Notes: generated from the sequence alone by a model not told the origin. A stretch of DNA of 64,000 nt from Parvibaculum indicum (GCF_011762095.1 NZ_JAASQO010000005.1:124001-188000); one strand, 5' to 3'. Shown: positions 27,187-36,710, counted from the stretch's first letter. Numbers and translations are program-made.

Positions 27187-29916
27187 TCACCGCTCCTGCT
27201 TTCTGAGCGCGATACGGGCGACGAACAGGTAAGCCAGCGCGAACAGGACCAGCATCGCGAAGGATGTCCACATATCCGAGAGGTGGAGGCCCTTGGTCAT
27301 CGCGCCGACGGAGATGGGCTGATACCAGCCCGAGGGAAAGGACAGGCCGATGATCTGCCCCGCGCCGGAGAGAGAGGAGACGGGAACGAGAAGGCCCGAG
27401 AAATTGACCGCCGGGATGATCGAGATGATGGCCGCCCCGAACATGGCCGCCACCTGCGTATTGGTGAAGGACGAGATCAGCACGCCGAACCCGGTGGTGC
27501 CCGCCACATAGAGGAGCGATCCGAGAAGCAGTGCGGGCAATGAGCCCTTGACGGGCACCCCGAAGATGAAGACCGCCATCGCGAGAAGCGTCAGGAAGTT
27601 GATATAGGCGAGGACGATATAGGGTCCCTGTTTGCCCAGCAGGAATTCCAGCCGGGTCACGGGCGTCGACCGGAAATTGGCAATGGAGCCGTATTCCTTT
27701 TCCCGCACGACGCCGACGGCGGTCATCATGGCGGGGATCATCGTCAGAATCAGCGTGAAGACGCTTGGCACGATGGCGTAGACGCTCTTGAAGGCCTGAT
27801 TGTAGCGCATCCGCGTTTCGACCGAGAATATGTTGGCCGCGAGCCCCGGATATCGTTCCGCGAGATATTGCTGCGCGATGCCGCTCACGTAACCCGCGGC
27901 GGTCTCGCCGCGGAAGGGCGAGGCGGCGTCGACCAGCAGATTGATTTCGGGGTGGTGTCCGCCGAGAAGGTCGCGGCCGAAACCCGAGGGAATTTCCACG
28001 CCGATGACGATCTCTCCGCTCTTCAGCCGCTGGATCAATTCGGTTTCCGAACGGGCCGGCGTTTTTTCGTCGAAATACCGGGATCCCTCGAACCCCTCGA
28101 TAAGGGTCCTGCTTTCGAGCGACTGGTCCTGATCGAAAACGGCATAGGGCAAATCCTCGACATCGAAGGTAATGCCGTAACCGAAGGCGAGCAGAAGGAT
28201 GACGGGGCCGGCGAGTGCGAAGGTCAGGCGGATGGGGTCGCGCAGAAGTTCCATCGCTTCGCGTCGCGTATAGGCCCACAGGCGCTGCAGGCTGAAACTG
28301 CGCCTTCCGGCTTTCCCGCGTCCGTTTTGATCCGGTTCGGGCATGGCCCGTCCGATAACGCCGTCCGTCATCCGGGATGGCGCCGCCGCTTTCTCGAGAT
28401 ATTCGACGAAGGCCTCTTCCAGAGAGCCTCCGCCGCTGCTTTCGGCCAGGTCGCGCGGTACGCCGACGGCCAGGACGCGGCCCGCATGCATCAGCGAGAC
28501 GCGGTCGCAGCGTTCCGCCTCATTCATGAAATGGGTGGAGATGAAGATCGTGACACCGTCGTTGCGCGACAGGTCCAGCAGGTACTGCCAGAACTGGTCC
28601 CGGGCGATCGGATCGACGCCCGATGTCGGCTCGTCGAGAATCAGCACTTCCGGCCGGTGGATCACCGCCACGGCGAGTTGCAGGCGCTGCTTGATGCCCA
28701 GTGGCAGGTCGTCCGGGCGGCTGTGCTCCACGTCCTCCAGCTCGAAGCTCTTCAGCATTTCGAGGACGCGCGGTTCGATTTCGTCGTATGGCAGCTCGAA
28801 GATATGCGCATGCAGTTCGAGGTTTTGCCGTACGGTCAGTTCGCTATAGAGCGAGAAGGATTGCGACATGTAGCCGACGCGCTGTCGCGTGGCCATGTCG
28901 CGGGCATCGAGCGGCTTGCCGAAGAGCCTGGCCACGCCCTCGCTGGCGGGCAGCAACCCCGTCAGCATTTTCATGGTGGTGGTCTTGCCGCAGCCATTGG
29001 AGCCGAGGAAGCCGAAAATCTCGCCGGGCTCGATGCGGAAGCTCACATTGTCCACGGCGACGAAATCGCCGAAGCGCCGCGTCAGCCCTTCCGCCTCGAT
29101 CGCCGCCGTATCGCCGTCCGCCTGTCTCGGCGGCACGGTGACCGCCCGGTGCCGCTTGCGCCTTTCCTCCGGCAGCAGTTCGATAAAGGCTTCCTCGAGC
29201 GTCTCGTGCCCCCCGGCCCGGCGGACCTCGTCCGGCGTGCCGGTTGCGAGAATGTGGCCGTCATCCATCGCCGCCAGCCAGTCGAAGCGTTCGGCTTCTT
29301 CCATATAGGCGGTGGCGACGAGCACGCTCATCTGCGGCCGCCGGGCGCGGATATGGTCGATCAGTTCCCAGAACTGGCGGCGCGACAGCGGGTCCACGCC
29401 TGTCGTCGGTTCGTCGAGAATGAGAAGATCGGGATCGTGAATGAGCGCGCAGCACAGCCCGAGCTTCTGCTTCATGCCGCCCGAAAGCGCCCCGACCGCG
29501 CGGTGGGGAAAAGGGGCAAGCCCGGTCGCGGCGAGAAGTTCGTCGATCCGCTCGCGCCGGGCGGCGGGGGTCAGGCCGAACAGCCGTCCGAAAAAGTCGA
29601 GATTCTCCTCCACGCTCAAGGTCGGGTAGAGGTTCTTGCCGAGGCCTTGCGGCATATAGGCGATGCGGACGTGACAGCGGCTGCGATGGACGCGGTCCGT
29701 CATGTCGCCGTCCAGTACGTTCACCTGTCCCGACTGAATGCGGCGGACGCCTGCCAGAATGGCCAGAAGCGTCGATTTGCCGACGCCGTCCGGTCCGATG
29801 AGCCCGGCCATGCACCCGGCGGGAATGTCGAGAGACACGTCCTCCAGCGCGGCGTTGTCGCCGTATCGATGGGTGAGGGAGCGGATCTGCGCGACCTTCG
29901 GGGCGACCTCCTGCAT
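27187..29916 (-). CDS. RbbA/YhiH-type ABC exporter: two ATPase domains fused to a permease
   Basis: The 909-residue protein carries two nucleotide-binding domains and an ABC2 membrane domain. NBD1 has Walker A GPDGVGKST (41-49), signature LSGGM (144-148) and Walker B LLILDEP (164-170). NBD2 has Walker A GSNGCGKTT (305-313), Walker B VLILDEP (424-430) and a degenerate signature LPLGI (404-408). The permease follows from about residue 560, with periplasmic loop and helices. The degenerate second signature means one ATP site should be weak. With the HlyD gene upstream and the permease downstream it forms a complete inner-membrane efflux unit; substrate unknown. Confidence 0.93.
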   Translation of the reverse strand: MQEVAPKVAQIRSLTHRYGDNAALEDVSLDIPAGCMAGLIGPDGVGKSTLLAILAGVRRIQSGQVNVLDGDMTDRVHRSRCHVRIAYMPQGLGKNLYPTLSVEENLDFFGRLFGLTPAARRERIDELLAATGLAPFPHRAVGALSGGMKQKLGLCCALIHDPDLLILDEPTTGVDPLSRRQFWELIDHIRARRPQMSVLVATAYMEEAERFDWLAAMDDGHILATGTPDEVRRAGGHETLEEAFIELLPEERRKRHRAVTVPPRQADGDTAAIEAEGLTRRFGDFVAVDNVSFRIEPGEIFGFLGSNGCGKTTTMKMLTGLLPASEGVARLFGKPLDARDMATRQRVGYMSQSFSLYSELTVRQNLELHAHIFELPYDEIEPRVLEMLKSFELEDVEHSRPDDLPLGIKQRLQLAVAVIHRPEVLILDEPTSGVDPIARDQFWQYLLDLSRNDGVTIFISTHFMNEAERCDRVSLMHAGRVLAVGVPRDLAESSGGGSLEEAFVEYLEKAAAPSRMTDGVIGRAMPEPDQNGRGKAGRRSFSLQRLWAYTRREAMELLRDPIRLTFALAGPVILLLAFGYGITFDVEDLPYAVFDQDQSLESRTLIEGFEGSRYFDEKTPARSETELIQRLKSGEIVIGVEIPSGFGRDLLGGHHPEINLLVDAASPFRGETAAGYVSGIAQQYLAERYPGLAANIFSVETRMRYNQAFKSVYAIVPSVFTLILTMIPAMMTAVGVVREKEYGSIANFRSTPVTRLEFLLGKQGPYIVLAYINFLTLLAMAVFIFGVPVKGSLPALLLGSLLYVAGTTGFGVLISSFTNTQVAAMFGAAIISIIPAVNFSGLLVPVSSLSGAGQIIGLSFPSGWYQPISVGAMTKGLHLSDMWTSFAMLVLFALAYLFVARIALRKQER

Positions 29917-29932
29917 GGTGCCGTTTCCCGTA

Positions 29933-30991
29933 TCAGCCCTGATCCGATCCGGCGGCGGCTGCCGGTGTGTCCTGCGCGGGGGCGCCTTCGGGCAGCTTCA
30001 CCCGGAGCCGGTCGGGCCAGGCGGTGGCGGGGTCGAGCCGCACATAGCCGACGCCGCGCACACCCGTTTTCACCCGTTTTTCGAAGCGGGCGAGCAGCTC
30101 GGGGTCGAGGCTGAGCTTGATCCGGAACATCAGATTGTCGCGTTCCTCCTGCGTCTCCACGGACTTCGGCGTGAATTGCGCCTCGCTCGATACGAAAGTC
30201 ACTCTGGCAGGAATGACGTAGTCGGCGGCCGGGTCGAGGATCAGCCGGGCCTCGTCGCCAAGTGCGAGACGTCCCGCCTGACGGGCGGGCAGGAAGATCG
30301 TCATATAGACGTCGGAGACGTCGAGCAGCGTGACGACCGTGCCGCCGGCGGCGAGGACTTCTCCCGGCTCGGCAACGCGGTACTGGACGCGGCCTGCGCG
30401 CGGCGCGACAAGGTCCATGTCGTCCAGCATGTTCTGAAGCTGGTCGAGCCGGGCCCGGGCGGCTTCGATGGCGGAGACGGCCTCGGCTTCCGCGGCCCTG
30501 GAGGTGGTGAGCGCGGCCTCGGCGGAGCGGAGCCGGGCGCGGCGCTGGTCGAGCGTCTCGGTGGAAAGATGCCCTTTCCTGTTCAGGGTGACCGCGCGCT
30601 CGTACTCGGCCCGGGCGAGGTCGAGTTCTGCCTCGCGCTGGGCGATGGCCGCGGCGGCCTGCGACTTGGCATGTTCGGCGCGGCTGACCTCGGCCCTGGC
30701 CGCGGCCACCTGGGCCTTCGTCTGGACGGCGTCCATGGACGCGATCTTCTGGCCGGCTTCGACGAAATCGCCTTCCCGCACATAAATGTCGTCGATGCGT
30801 CCGGCATATTTCGTTGCCACATTGATCTGTTCGGCCTCGATCCGGCCGTTCGACATGGCGATCCCGTCGGGAAGCTCGTCCTGCAGGCTGTCATACCAGT
30901 AGAACCCGAGCGCCGACGCGACGAGGATGGCGACCGCGATGGCCAGGTATTTTCTGTAACGAGGATCCTGATAGATCGGCAGGTCGGACAT
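29933..30991 (-). CDS. HlyD-family membrane fusion protein (YhiI-like)
   Basis: The 352-residue periplasmic adaptor has an N-terminal anchor (KYLAIAVAILVASALGFYW), a lipoyl half (GRIDDIYVREGDFVEAGQKI), a long Ala/Glu/Arg coiled-coil hairpin and the second lipoyl half (LVAPRAGRVQYRVAEPGEVL). It is the first gene of the exporter unit, 16 bases before the ATPase/permease gene. The helical hairpin suggests coupling to an outer-membrane channel encoded elsewhere. Confidence 0.93.
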   Translation of the reverse strand: MSDLPIYQDPRYRKYLAIAVAILVASALGFYWYDSLQDELPDGIAMSNGRIEAEQINVATKYAGRIDDIYVREGDFVEAGQKIASMDAVQTKAQVAAARAEVSRAEHAKSQAAAAIAQREAELDLARAEYERAVTLNRKGHLSTETLDQRRARLRSAEAALTTSRAAEAEAVSAIEAARARLDQLQNMLDDMDLVAPRAGRVQYRVAEPGEVLAAGGTVVTLLDVSDVYMTIFLPARQAGRLALGDEARLILDPAADYVIPARVTFVSSEAQFTPKSVETQEERDNLMFRIKLSLDPELLARFEKRVKTGVRGVGYVRLDPATAWPDRLRVKLPEGAPAQDTPAAAAGSDQG

Positions 30992-31613
30992 GGGGCCTCG
31001 CGAATGCGCTTAAAGGAACAAACTCACATAGGAATAGCAGCCATTATCAGCTTTGTCGGCGCGATACCGGAACCTGGATCAAAAACCGGAAAGTAAGAGG
31101 CGGGCAGGACGGACCGGCGCCATTCGACAGGTTCTGTTTGAATCAACTACGGAGTACGACACCGCATTAACTAAGCGTAATGAAGTGTATCGTCCCCGGT
31201 ACCTGCGGAATTAGGTAGTCTGACGACGAAGATCAGACATCAATACAATTTGCGGGCAATTTTGATTGACAATGGGACTGTGCCAATCAGACGTGTCGTG
31301 ATATGGAGAGCCGCCCGGATGGGGGCCCTCCTGCGAACGAGACCCTCCGAAAGGCGATCCTCCACCTCCGGCGTCATCTGGGCGACGGAAGGAGGCCCGT
31401 CGGTCCCGAGGCTGTCTGCCTCGACCGCGCCAGAAAAACAAATGGCTATGGGCGCGGTGACGATCAAGTGGGAACGAATGTCGGGCAGTCGGGTGCGCGC
31501 CTTCCGGGCACGTACTCAAAAGAACAAAAAAGAAGAGCGAACGCTCCAGCGGTTTGATGTGACCTTCGAGGCATTCTCTTGCAAAAGGATGCTCGTCCCA
31601 AGGGGAGGTTATT
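30992..31613. other. 622-base divergent intergenic region
   Basis: This is the longest gap in the window, between the HlyD gene (minus) and the MMPL gene (plus). It is clearly more AT-rich in its first half. It contains a 9-bp dyad at 31263-31289. A minus-strand frame at 31240-31467 (75 codons, TTG start, no ribosome site) reads fairly protein-like (PIAICFSGAVEADSLGTDG), but I see no family. Overlapping plus-strand frames look random. I call no gene here. Confidence 0.5.
31263..31289. promoter_or_regulatory. Long inverted repeat, candidate operator
   Basis: TGATTGACA (31263-31271) and TGCCAATCA (31281-31289) match as inverted repeats at 8 of 9 positions around a 9-base spacer. It contains a TTGACA that could be a plus-strand -35. 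It lies about 325 bases before the MMPL start and 270 bases before the HlyD start. Confidence 0.45.
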
Positions 31614-33977
31614 TTGCAGCGTATTGAAAACATCGTGTTTGCCCTGCGCGCGGTCATCCTGATCGCGCTCGGTATCATGACGGTGGTGATGGGCTACTTC
31701 GCCATGAACCTGCGGATGGACGCAGGCTTCACCAAGATGCTTCCGATCGATAATCCGTATATCGAGAATTTCTTCGAATACTCCGAGGGCTTCGGCGGCG
31801 GTAACCGCATTCTCGTCGTCCTGGAAAACAAGAAGGGTGACATCTTCACCCCGGAGTTTCTGGGGAAGCTGAAGGAAGCCACGGATGATGTGTTCTACAT
31901 CCCCGGCGTCGCCCGTCATACGGTGACCTCCCTGTGGACGCCGAACACGCGATATATCGCGGTGACGGAGCAGGGGCTTGAAGCCGGCGACGTCATTCCG
32001 GCGAATTTCAAACCGAATGAGGAGAGCATCCAGCGCGTGATGAAAAACGTGCTGCGGGCGAACCTGCCGGGCCGGCTGGTCTCGTCCGACTTCGCATCGG
32101 CGATGATCCGCGCCGAGCTGCTCGATGTGAATCCCGAGACGCAGAAGCCGCTCGACTATTTCGACGTGGCGGCCAAACTCGAAAAAGACATTCGCGACAA
32201 ATATGTCGATGCCGACACCGATGTGAAAATCGTCGGCTTCGCGAAGCTCACCGGCGATATCGCGGACGGCGCGAAGTCGGTGGTGTACTTCTTCATCGTC
32301 GCCTTCCTGCTCACCTGTTTCATGCTCTGGCTCTATTGCCGCTCGCTGCCGCTTACGGTGGTGACGGTGGGCGCCTCGCTGTGTTCGGTGATCTGGCAGT
32401 TCGGCCTGCTGCATATTCTCGGCTACGGTCTCGACCCGCTCGCGGTGCTGGTGCCGTTCCTGGTCTTCGCCATCGGCGTCAGCCATGGCGTGCAGCAGGT
32501 GAACATGGTGGGCGCGGAAATGGCCGCCGGTCTCGACAAGGAACAGGCCGCGCGCGCGACCTTCTCCTTCCTGCTGCGTCCGGGCGCCGTGGCGCTGCTG
32601 ACGACGCTGGCCGGTTTCGCGACGCTCTACATCATTCCGATCGGCATGATCAAAGAGCTGTCGGTGACGGCCTCCATCGGTATCGGCTTCAAGATCATCT
32701 CCAACCTGATCATGCTGCCGCTGCTCGTGTCCTACATCGCGCCGGGCCCGGAATATGGCGAGAAGGTCCGCAAGGCGATGGCGACGCGGGCCCATCTCTG
32801 GCCGTATCTTGCCGGTCTTGCCCGGCCGCGTGTGGCGATGGTCTTTGTGAGCATCTGCCTGGTGGTCGGCATGGTCGGGCTCTACGAGTCCCGCGACAAG
32901 CAGATCGGCGACGTGCATGCCGGTGCCGGCGAACTCTGGCCGGACAGCCGCTATAACCGCGACAGCCGCTACATCGCCGAGCATTTCGCTCTCGGTCTCA
33001 ACGTGCTCGGCGTGATCGCCGAGACGAAGAACGAGGTGATCTGCATCGACTACTCCAAGATGCACTATCTGGAGCGGTTCTCCTGGTACATGCGCAATGT
33101 GCCGGGCGTGCAGTCGGTGGTGTCGCTGCCGATCGTCGGCAAGCAGATCAACGCGCTGTGGCAGGAAGGCAATCTGAAGTGGCAGGCGCTGCCGCGCAAT
33201 CCCGCCGCGCTCGCCCAGGCGACGTCCAGCGTGGGCAGTTCCACGGGTCTGGTGAACGCCGACTGTACGACGGCGGCCATCCAGATCTTCCTGACCGATA
33301 CGAAGGCGAAGACCGTGAACACGGTCGTCGGCGCGGTCGAGGAGTGGAAGGCCAACCCCGAGAACGCTCGCGACGATCTGGATCTGCTGATCGGTACGGG
33401 TAACGTGCCGATCGTGGCGGCGACCAACCATGAAGTGGCGACCTCGGAACTTCCGATGCTGCTTTATGTGTATCTGGTGGTAATGTCGCTCGTGATCCTC
33501 ACCTATCGCGAATGGCGCGGTTCGCTCGTCTGCGTGCTGCCGCTGGTTCTTGCTACCATCATCGGCGACTGGTTCCTGACGGCCTTCGGTATCGGCCTCA
33601 AGATCTCCACGCTGCCGGTGCTGGCCATCGCGGTGGGTATCGGCGTGGACTACGGCATTTACGAATACAACCGTATCCAGCGCTATCTGCGCATGGGGCT
33701 CACGCCTTACGAAGCCTATCTGCAGGCGCTGAACGATGTGGGTTCGGCTACCATGTTCACCGGCGGTACGCTGGCGATCGGTGTGTCGACCTGGATCTTC
33801 TCCGCGCTCAAGTTCCAGGCGGATATGGGTCTGCTGCTCACCTTCATGTTCCTGGTGAACATGGTCGGCGCGGTGACCCTGCTCCCGGCTCTGGTCGCGG
33901 TGGTGGAGTACTTCTTCCCGCTGAAGCGCGAGCCGCTTTCACCGGAAGAGGCAAGCGCCATCAAGCGCGGTCACTGA
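31614..33977 (+). CDS. MMPL/RND-superfamily transporter
   Basis: The 787-residue protein has two repeats, each with one helix, a large external domain and five further helices, as in MMPL proteins that move lipids, hopanoids or other hydrophobic compounds. FAIGVSHGVQQVNM and AIAVGIGVDYGIYEYNR are the RND helix-4-type motifs of the two halves. The start is TTG 31614 with GGGGAGG five bases upstream. No adaptor gene is adjacent. The next genes are a TetR regulator and a ring-cleavage cluster, so hydrophobic aromatics or sterol-like molecules are likely cargo (inference). Confidence 0.9.
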   Translation: MQRIENIVFALRAVILIALGIMTVVMGYFAMNLRMDAGFTKMLPIDNPYIENFFEYSEGFGGGNRILVVLENKKGDIFTPEFLGKLKEATDDVFYIPGVARHTVTSLWTPNTRYIAVTEQGLEAGDVIPANFKPNEESIQRVMKNVLRANLPGRLVSSDFASAMIRAELLDVNPETQKPLDYFDVAAKLEKDIRDKYVDADTDVKIVGFAKLTGDIADGAKSVVYFFIVAFLLTCFMLWLYCRSLPLTVVTVGASLCSVIWQFGLLHILGYGLDPLAVLVPFLVFAIGVSHGVQQVNMVGAEMAAGLDKEQAARATFSFLLRPGAVALLTTLAGFATLYIIPIGMIKELSVTASIGIGFKIISNLIMLPLLVSYIAPGPEYGEKVRKAMATRAHLWPYLAGLARPRVAMVFVSICLVVGMVGLYESRDKQIGDVHAGAGELWPDSRYNRDSRYIAEHFALGLNVLGVIAETKNEVICIDYSKMHYLERFSWYMRNVPGVQSVVSLPIVGKQINALWQEGNLKWQALPRNPAALAQATSSVGSSTGLVNADCTTAAIQIFLTDTKAKTVNTVVGAVEEWKANPENARDDLDLLIGTGNVPIVAATNHEVATSELPMLLYVYLVVMSLVILTYREWRGSLVCVLPLVLATIIGDWFLTAFGIGLKISTLPVLAIAVGIGVDYGIYEYNRIQRYLRMGLTPYEAYLQALNDVGSATMFTGGTLAIGVSTWIFSALKFQADMGLLLTFMFLVNMVGAVTLLPALVAVVEYFFPLKREPLSPEEASAIKRGH

Positions 33978-34005
33978 CCCCGCGCTTTACATAAACGCTG
34001 AATGA

Positions 34006-34041
34006 GGGCGGCCCCGGCAACGGGTGCCGCCCTTTTCTTTT
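34006..34041 (+). terminator. Terminator after the MMPL gene
   Basis: GGGCGGC (34006-34012) pairs with GCCGCCC (34026-34032), followed by TTTTCTTTT. It ends the MMPL transcript 29 bases after its stop. Confidence 0.9.
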
Positions 34042-34082
34042 GTCCGGTCTTTTGCCCGGTCCAATGCGCTGCCGCTCCAGAT

Positions 34083-34116
34083 TTGACTAAGTAGTCATTT
34101 TATGACTAAATAGTCA
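34083..34116 (+). promoter_or_regulatory. Tandem palindromic operators over the tetR promoter
   Basis: TGACTAAGTAGTCA (34084-34097) and TGACTAAATAGTCA (34103-34116) are two copies of TGACTA-N2-TAGTCA, 19 bases centre to centre. TTGACT (34083-34088) and TAAATA (34107-34112) could be the -35 and -10, so repressor binding would block transcription of the TetR gene and the genes after it. Confidence 0.85.
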
Positions 34117-34139
34117 TATCGAATTTCGGGAGGAGCCGC

Positions 34140-34826
34140 GTGGCTGGAGAACGCCTTGTAAAAACCGAGACGGACGGGCCGGTGATTTCGCGCCGGCGCG
34201 AGCGTATGCGGCAGATTCTGGTCGAGGCGGCGATGCGTCTGTTCGCGCGGCAGGGCGTGGACGCGACCACGATCGACGAGATCGTCGAGACGGCGGGCGT
34301 CGCCAAGGGCACCTTCTACAATTACTTCACCGACCGGACCGAGATTGCGCGCGAGGTCGCCCGGACCATCCGTGCCGAAATCAACGATGCCGTCGAGGAG
34401 CTCAATCAGGGGATCGAGGATCCGGCGGAACGGATTTCACGCGGCGTGCGGCTCTATATGGCCATGGTCGTGCTGGAGCCGGTGAAGGCGCAGATGCTGG
34501 CCCGCATCTATGACGGCGGCATCGATATGCATCGCGGGCTCAACCAGCATCTGCTGGGCGATATCGACGACGGCCTTGCCAAAGGACGCATCGCCGCGCC
34601 GGACAGGGAGACCGTTCTTCATTTCGTTCTCGGCGTGGCGACCGCCGCGCTGGCGGCGCTCATCCATGAAGGCGCGCCGGAAGAGGTCGCGCGCGGCGAA
34701 GGCTATGCCCGCAAGATGACGGTCATGTTGCTTCAGGGGTTCGGCCTTTCGCGGGCGGAGATCGACGGCATTCTGAAGCGGCCATTCGAGGTGTCTCATC
34801 TTTCCGTATTCCGCAAGCCGTCGTGA
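34140..34826 (+). CDS. TetR-family repressor of the ring-cleavage cluster
   Basis: The 228-residue protein has an N-terminal TetR domain (RQILVEAAMRLFARQGVDAT, then VAKGTFYNYFTDR in the recognition helix region). The start is GTG 34140 behind GGGAGGAG. It lies 43 bases ahead of the extradiol dioxygenase gene and 24 bases after the two palindromes, so it probably represses itself and the downstream catabolic genes. The ligand is likely a pathway substrate or its CoA ester. Confidence 0.92.
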   Translation: MAGERLVKTETDGPVISRRRERMRQILVEAAMRLFARQGVDATTIDEIVETAGVAKGTFYNYFTDRTEIAREVARTIRAEINDAVEELNQGIEDPAERISRGVRLYMAMVVLEPVKAQMLARIYDGGIDMHRGLNQHLLGDIDDGLAKGRIAAPDRETVLHFVLGVATAALAALIHEGAPEEVARGEGYARKMTVMLLQGFGLSRAEIDGILKRPFEVSHLSVFRKPS

Positions 34827-34869
34827 ACAGGCCCGAAACAATCGGCAAAAGGCCGAATAGGAGGAGACC

Positions 34870-35799
34870 ATGAGCAGCCTCATCAAGGCGACGGATATCG
34901 CCTATGTGCGCTTTTCCGCGCCCGACCTCGATCGGATGGAAGCCTTTCTCGGGGATTTCGGCCTGCATGTGGCCGACCGGAGCGACGACACGCTCTATAT
35001 GCGTGCGAACGGCCCGGCGCCCTTCTGTCATGTGACGCATAAGGGCGAGGCCGGTTTCGTCGGGCTTGGATTTTACGCGGCAGGCGAGGGCGACCTTGCG
35101 AAACTGGCCGATGCCGAAGGCCTGACCGTGGAGGCATCCGATGCGCCGGGCGGGGGTGCCCGTGTGCGGCTCACCGATCCGGATGGTTTTCCCATCGATG
35201 TCGTGGCCGGGCAGACACCGGCGACACCGTTGCCGCTGCCGGAACCGCTCGCCTTCAATGCCGACGACCGATATCCGCGCCTCGGCTCGACGAAGCGCAT
35301 CGCGGCGGGGCCGTCGCATGTGATGCGTCTCGGTCATGCCGTGCTCAATGTCACGGATTTTCGCGCAAGCGAGGCCTGGTACAAGGCGCGCCTCGGCTTC
35401 GTGACCTCCGACGAGATCGAACTGGCGCCGGACGCACCGCTCGGCGCCTTCATGCGCTGCGACGGCGGCGAACGCTATGTCGACCACCACACGCTTTTCC
35501 TCGTCGGCACCGGTACGCCGGGCTTCAACCATGCCGCCTGGCAGGTGGCGAATTTCGACGACCTGATGGCCGGCCATAATCATCTGGAACAGGCCGGCGA
35601 GACCCATGTCTGGGGCGTGGGCCGTCATGTCCTCGGCAGCCAGATTTTCGACTACTGGAAGGATCCCTGGGGGCACAAGGTCGAGCACTGGACCGATGGC
35701 GATCTCTTCAACAATCAAACGCCGCCGGGCAAGGCGGGGCTCGAAGCGCTGATGGGCGCGCAATGGGGCCCGGACGCCCCGCCCGCCATGGCCGAATAA
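34870..35799 (+). CDS. Extradiol ring-cleavage dioxygenase (VOC family, type I)
   Basis: The 309-residue protein has two VOC modules. The C-terminal module carries the Fe(II) triad H156 (RLGH), H221 (FNHAAW) and E272 (KVEHW), with the invariant GSQIFDYWKDPWG segment between. It should cleave a catechol next to its hydroxyls with O2. The next two genes supply an FAH-type hydrolase and an FAD hydroxylase, consistent with a meta-cleavage pathway. The natural catechol is unknown; similarity to biphenyl- or phenylpropionate-type enzymes is by motif only. Confidence 0.88.
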   Translation: MSSLIKATDIAYVRFSAPDLDRMEAFLGDFGLHVADRSDDTLYMRANGPAPFCHVTHKGEAGFVGLGFYAAGEGDLAKLADAEGLTVEASDAPGGGARVRLTDPDGFPIDVVAGQTPATPLPLPEPLAFNADDRYPRLGSTKRIAAGPSHVMRLGHAVLNVTDFRASEAWYKARLGFVTSDEIELAPDAPLGAFMRCDGGERYVDHHTLFLVGTGTPGFNHAAWQVANFDDLMAGHNHLEQAGETHVWGVGRHVLGSQIFDYWKDPWGHKVEHWTDGDLFNNQTPPGKAGLEALMGAQWGPDAPPAMAE

Positions 35800-35815
35800 G
35801 GAACCGGGAGAAGAC

Positions 35816-36688
35816 ATGAAACTCGCGACTTTTACGCATCAGGGCAAAACGCGCATCGGCGTGGTCGAGGGCGAGGGGATCGTCGATCTTTCCGCCGCCG
35901 CGCCCGCCCTGCCGACCGAGATGATCGCTTTTCTGGAAGCGGGCGACACGGCGATGGATGCCGCGCGCAAGGCGGTCGATAGCGCGTCCGCCATTCCGCT
36001 TTCCGAGGTGACGCTCGAAGCGCCGGTGCTTCGGCCCGGCAAGGTGCTCGCCTGCGGGCTCAACTATATGGACCATGTGGAAGAGTCCGGCATGGAGGTG
36101 CCCAAGCACCAGATCTGGTTCACCAAGCAGCACAATTGCATCAATGGGCCCTACGCGCCTATCGAGCTGCCGGAAGTCTCGGCTCTTCTCGACTACGAGG
36201 CGGAGATGTGTTTCGTGATCGGCAAGCGCTGCAAGGACGTGCCGGCGGACCGCGCGCATGAAGTGATCGCAGGCTATTTCGTCGGCGACGATGTGAGCGT
36301 GCGCGACTGGCAGCTCCGTGCGAACTCCTGGACGATGGGAAAGTCCTTCGACACGCATGGCCCCATCGGGCCATGGATCACCACGGCGGACGAGGTCGCG
36401 GACCCGCATGCGCTCGACATCAAATGCTGGGTGAATGGCGAGCTGCGCCAGAACTCCAACACAAGACATCTCATCTTCAACTGTTTCGATCAGATCGCGG
36501 AATTGAGCACCGCCTTCACGCTCGATGTGGGCGACGTGATCTTCACCGGCACGTCTTCCGGCGTGGGCGGGGCGATGAAGCCGCCGCAATTCCTCAAGGA
36601 AGGCGATGTCGTGCGCGTCGAGGTGGAAGGTCTCGGCGCCGTCGAGAACAAGGTCGTCGCACAGAAAAGGAAAACGCTCATCGGCTGA
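35816..36688 (+). CDS. Fumarylacetoacetate hydrolase-family protein
   Basis: The 290-residue protein has the FAH core: metal ligands in DYEAEMCFVIGKRC (E128, E130) and in GDDVSVRDWQ (D158/D159), and IFTGTSSGVG near the end. Family members hydrolyse or hydrate/decarboxylate ring-fission products. It starts 16 bases after the dioxygenase gene. It likely processes the 2-hydroxymuconic-type product of that enzyme. Confidence 0.9.
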   Translation: MKLATFTHQGKTRIGVVEGEGIVDLSAAAPALPTEMIAFLEAGDTAMDAARKAVDSASAIPLSEVTLEAPVLRPGKVLACGLNYMDHVEESGMEVPKHQIWFTKQHNCINGPYAPIELPEVSALLDYEAEMCFVIGKRCKDVPADRAHEVIAGYFVGDDVSVRDWQLRANSWTMGKSFDTHGPIGPWITTADEVADPHALDIKCWVNGELRQNSNTRHLIFNCFDQIAELSTAFTLDVGDVIFTGTSSGVGGAMKPPQFLKEGDVVRVEVEGLGAVENKVVAQKRKTLIG

Positions 36689-36710
36689 CGATGGTCGCGG
36701 GAGGAAAGAG

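Noticed and set aside
27868-30114. 748-codon plus-strand open frame
   Set aside because: It mirrors the ABC ATPase/permease gene on the other strand and has no recognisable domain.
31240-31467. 75-codon minus-strand frame in the large intergenic region
   Set aside because: The translation looks somewhat protein-like, but the start is TTG without a ribosome site and I recognise no homologue, so I left it as part of the intergenic entry.
31464-33431. 655-codon minus-strand open frame
   Set aside because: It is antisense to the MMPL gene, which has a strong ribosome site and clear topology; the translation is His/Arg/Asp-rich and low in hydrophobic structure.
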